Assembly: GCF_001667265.1 (NCBI RefSeq) | Contig: NZ_LZHW01000051.1 | Coordinates: forward strand, 1 to 55,026 | From: Mycobacterium sp. ACS4331 | GTDB lineage: Bacteria; Actinomycetota; Actinomycetes; Mycobacteriales; Mycobacteriaceae | DNA: 55,026 nt | Reading direction: 5' to 3' | Shown here: piece by piece, positions 34,307-41,933 of the stretch | How the letters are laid out: each line of letters begins with the position of its first letter | How positions within the stretch are numbered: the first letter of the stretch is position 1 | Translations under genes and position numbers: made by a program | The notes under the pieces: model-generated | What the model saw: only the letters and a program-made list of their open reading frames with translations | The model's database searches: none | What the model was told of the DNA's origin: nothing

Positions 34307-34440
34307 GAACTCCTGGTTGGTTGTCTGCAGGGCGGCGGAGCCTCGGTGATCAGCCTGCGCACCGTGCGGGGAGTGCGCGGCCGCCGGTCAGTGTGTCGCG
34401 GTCATCGCCTCAGACTAGGTTCACCGGCAGGTCTACCGGG

Positions 34441-34476
34441 TGTCCCGACCGGACAATTCGGATGGTTCCATTGTCC
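34441..34476. promoter_or_regulatory. Cluster of TGTCC/GGACA half-sites upstream of the glutarate-type operon
   Basis: TGTCC-n5-GGACA (34441-34455) runs into GGACAAT-n12-ATTGTCC (34451-34476), both with perfect arms, so three half-sites share one motif. They lie ~135 bp upstream of the acyl-CoA dehydrogenase start, a natural activator or repressor position. The PucR-type regulator is the leading candidate ligand; the TetR at 34499 is the alternative. Confidence 0.5.
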
Positions 34477-34498
34477 ATTATGGCCAGTGCGCATGCGC

Positions 34499-35128
34499 TC
34501 AGGATCGTCCGCCCGCCAGCAGCCCGGTCGAGGCGAACTTGAGCCCGCTGCGCAGCTCGTCGAGGTCGATCGGATCGTCGCTCTCGATGTAGCGCATCGT
34601 GGTCGCGACGGCCATGTTGAAGAACAGCCAGGCCAGGGCGCGCGGGCTCAGTTCATGGCGGTAGTGATCGCGGTAGTGGCCCATGTGCAGCGTCGCCATG
34701 GCCAGCAGGGTGGCGTTGAGTCCCGAGATGTTCTCGAATGTGCGCACATGGTCAGGCCGTTCGGCGAGGTAGCGGATCAGTCTGCGGTTGGCGATCGTGA
34801 CGTCGATGAGGATGTCGATCGAGGACTGCATCGCGGTCCGCGGTTCGTCCATCGTGATCTTGCGCAGCATCTCCTCGATCGCGGGCGCCTGCTGGGCGGC
34901 CACCTGCTCGATGGCCGCGTTGATGATCTCCTCCTTGTTCGCGAAGTACTGGTAGATCGAGCCCTTGCTGATGCCGGCCTTCTCGGCGATCGCGTTGGTG
35001 GTGATCTCGTCGGGGCCCGTGGTGTGCATCAACAGTGCCGTGGTCGACACGATTTTCGCGACCATCTCGCGGGAGCGTTCCTGCTTCGGCGCCTTTCGAC
35101 GCGTTGACCTGGCTTTATCGATGGGCAT
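34499..35128 (-). CDS. TetR-family transcriptional regulator
   Basis: The 209-aa protein has a very basic N-terminus (RSTRRKAPKQERSRE) and a TetR helix-turn-helix at residues about 42-70 (NAIAEKAGISKGSIYQYF), with a C-terminal ligand-binding domain. It is divergent from the MpaB-like oxygenase gene with 55 bp between the starts and a near-perfect 22-bp palindrome in the gap, so it probably represses both itself and the oxygenase gene. Confidence 0.85.
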   Translation of the reverse strand: MPIDKARSTRRKAPKQERSREMVAKIVSTTALLMHTTGPDEITTNAIAEKAGISKGSIYQYFANKEEIINAAIEQVAAQQAPAIEEMLRKITMDEPRTAMQSSIDILIDVTIANRRLIRYLAERPDHVRTFENISGLNATLLAMATLHMGHYRDHYRHELSPRALAWLFFNMAVATTMRYIESDDPIDLDELRSGLKFASTGLLAGGRS

Positions 35129-35139
35129 CGGGGTCTCCT

Positions 35140-35177
35140 AATGCGACTTGAATGCGACCTTAGGGTCACATTAGCGT
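35140..35177. promoter_or_regulatory. Divergent operator and leaderless promoter of the MpaB-like gene
   Basis: A palindrome at 35151-35172 (AATGCGACCTTAGGGTCACA plus TT) pairs at 9 of 11 positions. A copy of its left arm, AATGCGAC, is at 35140-35147. TTGAAT (35148-35153), an 18-bp spacer and TAGCGT (35172-35177) form a promoter whose spacer is the palindrome. The -10 ends 6 nt before ATG 35184. Confidence 0.5.
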
Positions 35178-35183
35178 CGCTGC

Positions 35184-36146
35184 ATGACCACCACCCCGGA
35201 CCGCACCGCCACCCCCGAACTCGGGGCTGTGTCCGACGAGTACGACGCCGGTCCACGGGAACTGGTGCCGCTGGACTCCCTGACCGCCGAGCACACGGGT
35301 CGGTGGACGTTTCTGATCGTCGACGGCGCCGCGTTCATGATGCAGGCCATGCACCCCGTGATCGCCGAGATCACCGGGCGCTATTCGGCGGCCTTCCACG
35401 GCGATGCGGGCGGGCGCGCGATCCGCTCGATCGACTCCGTGCTGCGCTGGACGTACGGGGGCACCGAGGCGCTGGCAGAGGGGGACCGGGTGCGGAACCT
35501 GCACAAACCGATCACCATGAAGAGCGCTGAGACCGGCAAGCAGATCAGTGCGCTCAACCCCGAGGCCTACCAGTGGGTCATCGCGACGGGCTACATCGTC
35601 ACCGCGCGGGGAGGTCGTCTGCTGATCGGCCGCGACTTCTCCGACGCCGAGAAGGACGAACTGCTGCGTGACAACCGCCGGCTGGCGAACCTGCTTCACG
35701 TGCCGATGCGCGATTACCCCACGACGCGTGCGGAGATGGATGACTACTACGAGGCCATGATCGACCGGTTGCAGGGCACGCCGCAGGCACTGCGACTGGT
35801 CGAGGAGATGATCACCGGTGAGGTGGATCTGCTGTCGTCGGTGCCCAAGCCGCTGCACCCCGTCGCGAAGCTGGGACTGCGCCCGATGCTGCGGTTCAAC
35901 TACCTGTCCATCGTGGGCCTGCTCGACCCGCGTCTGCGAGCCAAGCTCGGGGTCAGCTGGAGCGACGCCGAAGAGCGTCAGCTTCACCGCATCTACGCGA
36001 CGATTCGGGGGGCGTACCGGGTGCTGCCCGACCGGTTCACCTACTTCCCGCTGGCCTACCACGCCCGCAAGCACCACCAGTGCCTGCAGAAGATGGCCAA
36101 GCGGCAGGAGAAGTCCTTCGCCTACAACCTGCCTTCGGGTGGCTGA
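35184..36146 (+). CDS. Oxygenase MpaB/rubber-oxygenase (DUF2236) family protein
   Basis: The 320-aa protein matches the MpaB/latex-clearing-protein (DUF2236) fold as judged by its opening FLIVDGAAFMMQAMHPVIAE segment near residue 43, the HKPITMKS motif near 105 and the FTYFPLAYHARKH C-terminal stretch. Characterised members are haem b proteins (rubber oxygenase Lcp) or oxidative-cleavage enzymes (fungal MpaB). Its substrate is unknown. No signal peptide is present. It is divergent from a TetR gene and appears to be made from a leaderless mRNA. It converges with the crotonase gene, leaving a 12-bp gap. Confidence 0.8.
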   Translation: MTTTPDRTATPELGAVSDEYDAGPRELVPLDSLTAEHTGRWTFLIVDGAAFMMQAMHPVIAEITGRYSAAFHGDAGGRAIRSIDSVLRWTYGGTEALAEGDRVRNLHKPITMKSAETGKQISALNPEAYQWVIATGYIVTARGGRLLIGRDFSDAEKDELLRDNRRLANLLHVPMRDYPTTRAEMDDYYEAMIDRLQGTPQALRLVEEMITGEVDLLSSVPKPLHPVAKLGLRPMLRFNYLSIVGLLDPRLRAKLGVSWSDAEERQLHRIYATIRGAYRVLPDRFTYFPLAYHARKHHQCLQKMAKRQEKSFAYNLPSGG

Positions 36147-36158
36147 CCCGGGTTCCCC

Positions 36159-36959
36159 TCAACCCTGTGCGGAGGGGAACCGGGGCGCGCGCTTCTCACG
36201 CAGCGCGGTGTACCCCTCCACGACGTCGGGCCCCAGGAACGTCAGCATCTCGTAGGCCGCGGACTGCTCGAAAGTCGGTCCGGCGGTGCGCAACCAGTTG
36301 TTGAGGCTGCGTTTGGTCAGCCTGATGGCCTGCTGTGCTCCCGTGGCCAGGGCGTCGGCCACGCGCAGGGCCTCGTCGAGGACCTGGTCGCGGGGCAGGG
36401 CCTTGGCGACCAGGCCGATGCGCTCAGCCTCGGCGCCGGTGATCATCTCGCCGGTGAGCAGGTAGTAGCGGGCCTTGGCCATACCGATCAGCAGTGGCCA
36501 GATGATCGCGGCGTGATCACCCGCGGCCACCCCGAGTTTGACGTGACCATCACCGATGCGGGCATCCTCGGCGGCGATCGCGACGTCGGCGAGCAGGGCC
36601 GCCACCGTGCCCGCTCCGACCGCGACACCGTTGATGGCCGACACGATCGGCTTGTCGCAGTTGATGATGTTGTAGACCAGATCGCTCATCTCCGAGAGCA
36701 TGTGCGAGACGCGGTCATAGTCGCCGGCCATGCGTTCGACCATCGCGAGGTCGCCGCCCGCCGAGAAGGCCTTGCCCGCACCGGTGATGACCGCGACGCG
36801 GGTCTCCGGGTCGGCCGCCACGTCACGCCAGATCCGGGCCAGCTCGGTGTGCATCTGTTCGTCGGCCGCGTTGTACTTCTCCGGGCGGTCGAGGGTGATC
36901 AGCAGAACGCCGTTGTCGCGGCGGGTCAGTGTCAGCTGCTCATAGTCGTCGAAACTCAC
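36159..36959 (-). CDS. Crotonase/enoyl-CoA hydratase family protein lacking both hydratase glutamates
   Basis: The 266-aa protein has the crotonase fold with the oxyanion-hole segments AFSAGGDLAM (residues 64-73) and NGVAVGAG (110-117). The two acid/base glutamates of true enoyl-CoA hydratase are replaced: Val119 where GGGCE has Glu, and His139 where QPEI has Glu. Asp148-His149 in AAGDHAA may give other chemistry, such as isomerisation, decarboxylation or hydrolysis of a CoA thioester. GTG is the start, with AAGGAG 6 nt upstream. It lies between the MpaB-like gene and the TetR at 37096. Confidence 0.82.
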   Translation of the reverse strand: MSFDDYEQLTLTRRDNGVLLITLDRPEKYNAADEQMHTELARIWRDVAADPETRVAVITGAGKAFSAGGDLAMVERMAGDYDRVSHMLSEMSDLVYNIINCDKPIVSAINGVAVGAGTVAALLADVAIAAEDARIGDGHVKLGVAAGDHAAIIWPLLIGMAKARYYLLTGEMITGAEAERIGLVAKALPRDQVLDEALRVADALATGAQQAIRLTKRSLNNWLRTAGPTFEQSAAYEMLTFLGPDVVEGYTALREKRAPRFPSAQG

Positions 36960-37095
36960 GGGTGGCTCCTTCGCATCGGACCCTGCTCACGGTAGGGGAT
37001 GGCGGTGCCCCGGCGGCGGGCGGATCTGCGCTGACCGCAGTCAGCTCGCCGGGCCAGGGGCTAGTGTCGTGGTCGGATTGAGGCGAAGGAGAGAC

Positions 37096-37701
37096 ATGGC
37101 GGTGGCGGACGGGCTGTCGGCGCGCGAGGCCAAGAGGCTGCAGACCAGGGAGCGCCTGCTGGGCGCGGCCATCGCGGAGTTCAAGCGATCAGGCATGGCC
37201 GCGGCCGAGGTGAGCACCATCGTCGCGGCCGCCGGCGTCGCGCACGGCACGTTCTTCTTCCACTTTCCCACCAAGGAACACGTGCTGTTCGAACTCGAGC
37301 GTCGCGAGGAGGAACGCATCACCAGGCAGTTCGAGCAGTATGTCGCCAAGCCGCACGATCTGCTGGGTGCGCTGCGCGAGGCGGTGCGGGTGGTGCTCGC
37401 GCTGGAGTCCCGACTCGGGGCTCTGCTGTTCAAAGACTTTCTGGCACTGCACTTCTCGCAGTCACGACCACCCGCCGAAGATGGACAGGACCATCCTCTG
37501 GTGGTGTCGGTCGCCCACGAGATCGAACGTGCCCAACAGCGCGGTGAGGTGGATGCCGAGGTCAATCCACTCAACAGCGCGGTGTTCTACCTGCTGGGCT
37601 TCTATGCGCTGATGATCACCACGAGCGACTGGCCCACCCGCGACGCCCTGCTCGACGAGTACGTCGCGCGCACCCTGCGCAGCATCGAGGCCCGCTCCTA
37701 G
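37096..37701 (+). CDS. TetR-family transcriptional regulator of the membrane-protein/NorQD cluster
   Basis: The 201-aa protein has a TetR helix-turn-helix at residues about 28-62 (VSTIVAAAGVAHGTFFFHF) and a C-terminal ligand-binding domain. AAGGAG 6 nt upstream supports ATG 37096 over the GTG-type start at 37069. It is the first gene on this strand before the cluster at 37834-42347. The gap contains an 18-bp palindrome and a second palindrome follows the first membrane gene, so it is the obvious regulator of that cluster. Confidence 0.85.
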   Translation: MAVADGLSAREAKRLQTRERLLGAAIAEFKRSGMAAAEVSTIVAAAGVAHGTFFFHFPTKEHVLFELERREEERITRQFEQYVAKPHDLLGALREAVRVVLALESRLGALLFKDFLALHFSQSRPPAEDGQDHPLVVSVAHEIERAQQRGEVDAEVNPLNSAVFYLLGFYALMITTSDWPTRDALLDEYVARTLRSIEARS

Positions 37702-37787
37702 CCCAGCACGCGCCCAGTTCGACACCAGGACTGTGCGATGGCGCGTGCAACGACCGTGGCGTCGAACTCACGCGTTCCATTGCGTCG

Positions 37788-37805
37788 GTGACTAAAGTCA
37801 GTCAC
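37788..37805. promoter_or_regulatory. Operator palindrome ahead of the cluster
   Basis: GTGACT-AAAGTC-AGTCAC has perfect 6-bp arms and also contains TGACT-AA-AGTCA. It overlaps a -10-like TAAAGT (37793-37798) and sits 29 bp before the GTG of the first membrane-protein gene. Confidence 0.55.
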
Positions 37806-37833
37806 GATGACTCCCGAGTGGGAGGAGTGAGTC

Positions 37834-38547
37834 GTGAACGTGCCGACTTTCGGGCTGCGGCGCAACGGCGGGACGGCCGAGGTGTCGCTCGAGGATCACC
37901 ACGAGCTGTCGCGCCGGGCGCAGCGTCAGGCGGACAGGTGGTTGATCTCGGGCTCACTGCTGATCGGTACGGCCGCGTTGGGCATCTTCGGGCTGCCCAT
38001 CTTCCTGCGCGGCGTTCAGCTGCTGCGACGGGCGCAGCGAGAGGGACTCTCGGTGCGGCCGATGATGGTCACGCTGCTGGGGTATCTGGTGATCATCGAC
38101 GCCGCGATCAACACCGTGGGCTGGGCGCTGGACCTCGTCGGCAACCACACGCTGCTGGCCCGAGTTCTGTTGAACGGCTGGGGAAACATGTTCGACGCCG
38201 GCTACTTCTGGCACTACAACGAGCTGTGGGTCGGCGGTGCGGCCGGGCCGGGCGAGAAGTCCTGGGAGGTGGCCCTGATCCTCACGGTCTTCACGATGCG
38301 CATCGCCGCGGGAATCGGTTTTCTGCAGATGAAGCGGTGGGGCCACCAGTGGATGATCGTCACCTGCTGGATGGGTGTGATCATCTGGGTCGGCTACGTG
38401 TTCAACATGACGATGTTCGCCGACGTCCGCTACGCCGGTGTGGTCTTCCCGGTGATCGGGTGGTGGCTCTACGACATCTTCTACATCACGCCGTTCCTCG
38501 CGATCCCGTATCTGCACACCGTGAACCGCGAGATCTTCACCGATTGA
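37834..38547 (+). CDS. Polytopic membrane protein, paralogue 1 of the cluster
   Basis: The 237-aa protein has a soluble N-terminus of ~35 residues with LEDHHE and five to six membrane helices (about 36-60, 76-102, 145-165, 172-195, 200-225). It closely matches the second paralogue at 41221, including invariant Asp, His and Glu residues in or beside membrane segments: Asp89, Asp100, His105, Asp121, His127, Glu130, His171, Asp197, Asp214 and His228. Buried acidic and His residues in membrane helices are typical of metal centres. I do not recognise a named family. GGAGGAG lies 5-6 nt before the GTG. Neighbours are a NorD/NorQ-type activase pair, which suggests it is part of a metalloenzyme. Confidence 0.8.
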   Translation: MNVPTFGLRRNGGTAEVSLEDHHELSRRAQRQADRWLISGSLLIGTAALGIFGLPIFLRGVQLLRRAQREGLSVRPMMVTLLGYLVIIDAAINTVGWALDLVGNHTLLARVLLNGWGNMFDAGYFWHYNELWVGGAAGPGEKSWEVALILTVFTMRIAAGIGFLQMKRWGHQWMIVTCWMGVIIWVGYVFNMTMFADVRYAGVVFPVIGWWLYDIFYITPFLAIPYLHTVNREIFTD

Positions 38548-38576
38548 TTGACTTCAATCAGTGACTCGACTACAAA
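38545..38576 (+). promoter_or_regulatory. Internal promoter with overlapping operator
   Basis: TTGACT (38548-38553) and TACAAA (38571-38576) are 17 bp apart, a good SigA-type promoter. A perfect palindrome, TGATTG-ACTT-CAATCA (38545-38560), covers the -35 box. It would drive the 34-aa peptide, the VWA protein and the ATPase separately from the first membrane gene. Confidence 0.55.
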
Positions 38577-38609
38577 GAGCAGCGCGTCGACGACGGGGAG
38601 GAACAGGTC

Positions 38610-38714
38610 ATGGACATGCTCTGGGAACTGCTGCGCTACGTGGGAGCCTGGGGCGGCACCGGGCTGATCATCTGGTTCTGGTACTGGATGTTCTCCAACA
38701 TCGGCACCTTCTGA
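38610..38714 (+). CDS. Very small single-helix membrane peptide (34 aa)
   Basis: GGAGGA 7 nt upstream and ATG 38610 open a 34-codon frame, MDMLWELLRYVG to FSNIGTF, with one membrane helix rich in Trp, Gly and Ile (residues about 13-30). The VWA gene begins 4 nt after its stop, so it lies firmly inside the operon. No family is recognised. Its size and place suggest a small subunit or assembly peptide for the membrane protein, comparable in position to NorF-like small proteins in nor operons. It is too short for routine gene calling and could easily be missed. Confidence 0.65.
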   Translation: MDMLWELLRYVGAWGGTGLIIWFWYWMFSNIGTF

Positions 38715-38718
38715 GCCG

Positions 38719-40248
38719 ATGGCCGACGCCGCTGCCGGACATGCCGCCGACCTTGAGCGCGCCTGCGCCCTGACCGCGGTTGCGCTGAGCGGAAACCGCA
38801 GGGAGGGCGCGAGACTGGTCACCGGAGACCGCCGCGCCTTCGGCCTCAACAGTGCGCTGACGTTCGTGCACGTCCCCTACCCGTTGGCGCGGACGTGGTC
38901 CCGACGGGACGTGACCTGCGCCGTGGCTTTGCAGTGTTCGCCGTCGAAGGAGCGCATCGTCGGCTACCGGCTGGGGGAGTTGAGCGCACGAGAACTCTCG
39001 GCGCTGACCCTGGTGGAGGCCGGCGTCGCGATCGGATGGGCGGCGGTCTGCTGGCCCGGCCTGCTCGGCGAGTTCCGCCGCCTGCTGCCCGCCGTGGAGA
39101 TCCTCGACGCCGACATGGATGCCGAGGAGATGCTGGCGCGGGCGATCGCCTGGGCGGCGGCCGGGCGGCCCGCCCTCACCGATCCGCTTCTGGGTCGGCT
39201 TCCGTTGGCCTACACGGCATCCGGCGGACTCACCGACCGGCTGCGACGACAGTTCGGCCGGATGCCGTGGACCACGGCGCAGAAGCGGATGCCGCGCCCG
39301 TATTCGGTGCCGGTCGGCGGTGACGGGGGAGTGCGCAACCCCAACCTGCCGCCGCCGAGCCGGCCGCAGGACAACGACATGGACTCCACGCCCGAGCATC
39401 GGCCCGGCATCCCGTATCCGGAATGGAATGCCTGGACCCAGCGCTTCCTGCCCGACCACGTCGCGGTGCTCGAACTGGCGCGCGATGCGCACGTCGGTGA
39501 ATCGCAGACCACGCCAGCGGATCTGCGGAAGTGGTTCGAGGAGCACACGCACCGGGCGATGACCAACCGCCTCGAGGACGGCGCGGACCTTGACGTCGAC
39601 CAGTACGTGCGGCACTACATCGACCTGCGCACCGGGGAGGCAGGAGAGCCTCGAGTGTTCCGCGATCTGCTCCCGGCCTGCCGCGACGTGAGCACCGCAC
39701 TGCTGCTCGACGGCAGTTCGTCGCTCGGCGTACACGGCGGGCGGGTGTTCCGGTTGGAGTTGGCGTGCGCGGACGCGCTGTCGCAGGCGATGACCCGGGC
39801 CCGAGAGAGGCACGGCATCTTCGTGTTCACCGGCAACACCCGGCATCGGGTGGAGGTGCGCTGCCTCAAGGACTTCGCCGATCCCGGTTTCGTCCCTCCC
39901 AGCGGGCTCGGGCTGTCCACCGGCGGCTACACCCGGCTCGGCGCGCCCATCCGCCATCTGACCAGCCGACTGCTCGCACAGCCCGCCGAGCGAAGACTGA
40001 TCATCGCCATTGGCGACGGGATGATCTCGGACGAGGGTTATGAGGGCCGCTACGCGTGGGCCGACACCGCGCACGCGGTGGAGGAGGCCAACGAGGCGGG
40101 CGTCTCGGTCTACTACGTCGGGGTCGGTCCAGCCCGTGTCGACCCGCTGCCGGAGGTCTTCGGATCGCGCCGCTCACAACGGATTCGGCGGGTCGAGGAA
40201 CTGCCGCGGGTTCTGGCCCACGTGCACCGCGAACTGGTCAGCGCGTGA
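38719..40248 (+). CDS. VWA-domain protein, NorD/CbbO-like activase subunit
   Basis: The 509-aa cytoplasmic protein has a C-terminal von Willebrand A domain (about residues 322-505) with the metal-ion-dependent adhesion site DGSSS at 331-335, and a preceding PYPEWNAW motif near 232, typical of NorD/CbbO proteins. In known systems, such VWA proteins pair with a hexameric NorQ/CbbQ ATPase and deliver remodelling force to a metalloenzyme (NO reductase, RuBisCO). The ATPase gene lies 22 bp downstream. The client here is not NorCB or RuBisCO, since neither is present in the window; the cluster's own membrane proteins are the simplest client. Confidence 0.85.
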   Translation: MADAAAGHAADLERACALTAVALSGNRREGARLVTGDRRAFGLNSALTFVHVPYPLARTWSRRDVTCAVALQCSPSKERIVGYRLGELSARELSALTLVEAGVAIGWAAVCWPGLLGEFRRLLPAVEILDADMDAEEMLARAIAWAAAGRPALTDPLLGRLPLAYTASGGLTDRLRRQFGRMPWTTAQKRMPRPYSVPVGGDGGVRNPNLPPPSRPQDNDMDSTPEHRPGIPYPEWNAWTQRFLPDHVAVLELARDAHVGESQTTPADLRKWFEEHTHRAMTNRLEDGADLDVDQYVRHYIDLRTGEAGEPRVFRDLLPACRDVSTALLLDGSSSLGVHGGRVFRLELACADALSQAMTRARERHGIFVFTGNTRHRVEVRCLKDFADPGFVPPSGLGLSTGGYTRLGAPIRHLTSRLLAQPAERRLIIAIGDGMISDEGYEGRYAWADTAHAVEEANEAGVSVYYVGVGPARVDPLPEVFGSRRSQRIRRVEELPRVLAHVHRELVSA

Positions 40249-40270
40249 CCCGCGAGCACAGGAGGAGTCG

Positions 40271-41077
40271 ATGACGTCCGAGAACTACTTCGCCAGCGGC
40301 GCCGAGGTCAGCCTGTTCGAGCAGGCGTATCAGCGCAACCTCCCGGTGATGCTCACGGGCCCGACGGGGTGCGGGAAGACACGTTTCGTCGAGCACATGG
40401 GCTCACTGCTGGGGCGGCCTGTGGTGACCGTCAGCTGCCACGACGACCTCACGAGCTCGGATCTGGTCGGGCGCTTCATGGTGACCGGCGGCGACGTCAT
40501 CTGGACCGACGGACCGCTGACCCGAGCGGTGAAATCCGGTGCCATCTGCTACCTCGACGAGGTGGTGGAGGCCCGTCACGACTCGCTGGCGATCCTGCAC
40601 TCCCTGACCGACCACCGGCGCGCGCTGTACCTGGACCGGGCCGACGAAGTCGTCCACGCGCCAACCGAATTCATGCTGGTGTGCTCGTACAACCCGGCCT
40701 ACCGCAGCTCGCTGAAGGAGCTCAAACCCTCGTTCCGGCAGCGGTTCGTCACGCTGCCGATGACCTACCTGCCTGCCGACCGCGAGGCGCAGGTGGTGGT
40801 CTCGGAGTCGGGTGTCGAGCTGGCCACCGCCCAGCGTCTGGTGCGGTGCGCCACCGCGATCCGCACGGCCGACCGCGCCTTCCACTTCGAACCCCCGTCG
40901 ACGCGCGTGCTCGTCACGGCCGCGCAGCTGATCAGCGCGGGCGCAACCGAATTGGAGGCGGCGCACGCCTGCATCCTGGCGCCGCTGAGCAGCGACGGGG
41001 CCATCACCGACGGCCTTCGCGAGGTCGCCGCCGCAAGCCTGCTCGGAGCCGACGCCGCGGGCGCGCGGCCACACTAG
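40271..41077 (+). CDS. MoxR-type AAA+ ATPase, NorQ/CbbQ-like
   Basis: The 268-aa ATPase has Walker A GPTGCGKT at residues 30-37, Walker B CYLDEV at 93-98, a sensor-1 Asn near 141 and Arg residues around 156-158 for the arginine finger. The short length, the LTSSDLVGRF segment (60-69) and the SYNPAYRSSLKELKPSFRQR segment (139-158) are characteristic of the CbbQ/NirQ/NorQ branch of MoxR ATPases. GGAGGAG 3-7 nt before the ATG supports the start. It follows the VWA partner, a coupling known to form CbbQO/NorQD activases. Confidence 0.9.
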   Translation: MTSENYFASGAEVSLFEQAYQRNLPVMLTGPTGCGKTRFVEHMGSLLGRPVVTVSCHDDLTSSDLVGRFMVTGGDVIWTDGPLTRAVKSGAICYLDEVVEARHDSLAILHSLTDHRRALYLDRADEVVHAPTEFMLVCSYNPAYRSSLKELKPSFRQRFVTLPMTYLPADREAQVVVSESGVELATAQRLVRCATAIRTADRAFHFEPPSTRVLVTAAQLISAGATELEAAHACILAPLSSDGAITDGLREVAAASLLGADAAGARPH

Positions 41078-41092
41078 GGAGGAGTTCGGGAC

Positions 41093-41224
41093 ATGGTCGA
41101 CCAGAAGGAGCGCAAGCGCAAGAGGGCGCTGATCGTCTTCCAGATCGTCATCTACGGCTATCTGCTGACGATGTTCCTCATCCAGCTGTACATGTCGTTC
41201 ACCAGGGGATGGTGGGACCTGTGA
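41093..41224 (+). CDS. Very small single-helix membrane peptide (43 aa)
   Basis: GGAGGAG about 8 nt upstream and ATG 41093 open a 43-codon frame with a basic head (residues 1-11, KERKRKR), one membrane helix (about 13-35) and the tail FTRGWWDL. Its stop TGA overlaps the GTG of the second membrane-protein gene (GTGA), so the two are translationally coupled, likely making them subunits of one complex. The basic head predicts the N-terminus in the cytoplasm. It is not related in sequence to the 34-aa peptide, though both end in an aromatic-rich tail. Confidence 0.7.
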   Translation: MVDQKERKRKRALIVFQIVIYGYLLTMFLIQLYMSFTRGWWDL

Positions 41225-41907
41225 GTGCCCCGGCGCAGGCCGGCAGCCTCGAGGATCATCACGACGAATCCCGGCTCGCGCAGCGCAGGGCCGACAAGTG
41301 GATGATCACCGGCGCGGCGCTGATGGGCATGTGGGCCCCGGGCCTGATCGGGTTCCCGATCTTCATGCGCGGCGTCTGGCTGCAGCGGCAGGCGCTGAAG
41401 TCCGGCCTGTCCGTGCGCCCCATGATCGTCACGCTGATCGGCTATCTGGTGCTGATCGACGGAATGCTCAACAGCCTGGGCTGGGCACTGGACCTGGTGG
41501 CCAACCACACCCTGATCAACCGAGTCCTGATGATCGGGTGGGGCAACATGTTCGACGCTGGCTACTTCTGGCATTACAACGAACTCTGGGTCGGCGGTTC
41601 GGCCGCGCCGGGTGAGAAGTCCTACGTCGTCGGGTTGATCTTCACGGTGTTCGCGATGCGTGTCGCTGCGGCGATCGGTTTCCTGCAGATGAAGCGGTGG
41701 GGCCACCAGTGGATGGTGGTCACGTGCTGGATGGGCGTCGTCATCTGGGTCGCCTACATCACCAACATGACGATGTTCGCCGACATCCGTTACGCCGGTG
41801 TGGTCTTCCCCGTCATCGGGTGGTGGCTGTACGACATCTTCTACATCACGCCGTTCCTCGCGATCCCGTATCTGCACACGGTCAACCGCGAAATCTTCAC
41901 CGACTGA
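41221..41907 (+). CDS. Polytopic membrane protein, paralogue 2 of the cluster
   Basis: The 228-aa protein is paralogous to the product of 37834-38547 (about 70% identical by eye, nearly identical after residue 105). It has five to six membrane helices and conserved polar residues: Asp80, Asp91, His96, Asp112, His118, Glu121, His162, Asp188, Asp205 and His219. The stretch [15 protein letters not shown] at 109-123 is the most conserved block. The GTG start is embedded in the stop of the 43-aa peptide. No known family is recognised; a diiron or copper membrane oxygenase-like role is a guess based on the activase neighbours and buried Asp/His residues. Confidence 0.82.
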   Translation: MSAPAQAGSLEDHHDESRLAQRRADKWMITGAALMGMWAPGLIGFPIFMRGVWLQRQALKSGLSVRPMIVTLIGYLVLIDGMLNSLGWALDLVANHTLINRVLMIGWGNMFDAGYFWHYNELWVGGSAAPGEKSYVVGLIFTVFAMRVAAAIGFLQMKRWGHQWMVVTCWMGVVIWVAYITNMTMFADIRYAGVVFPVIGWWLYDIFYITPFLAIPYLHTVNREIFTD

Positions 41908-41933
41908 CTCGCACGGAGAACGAGGAGACAACT

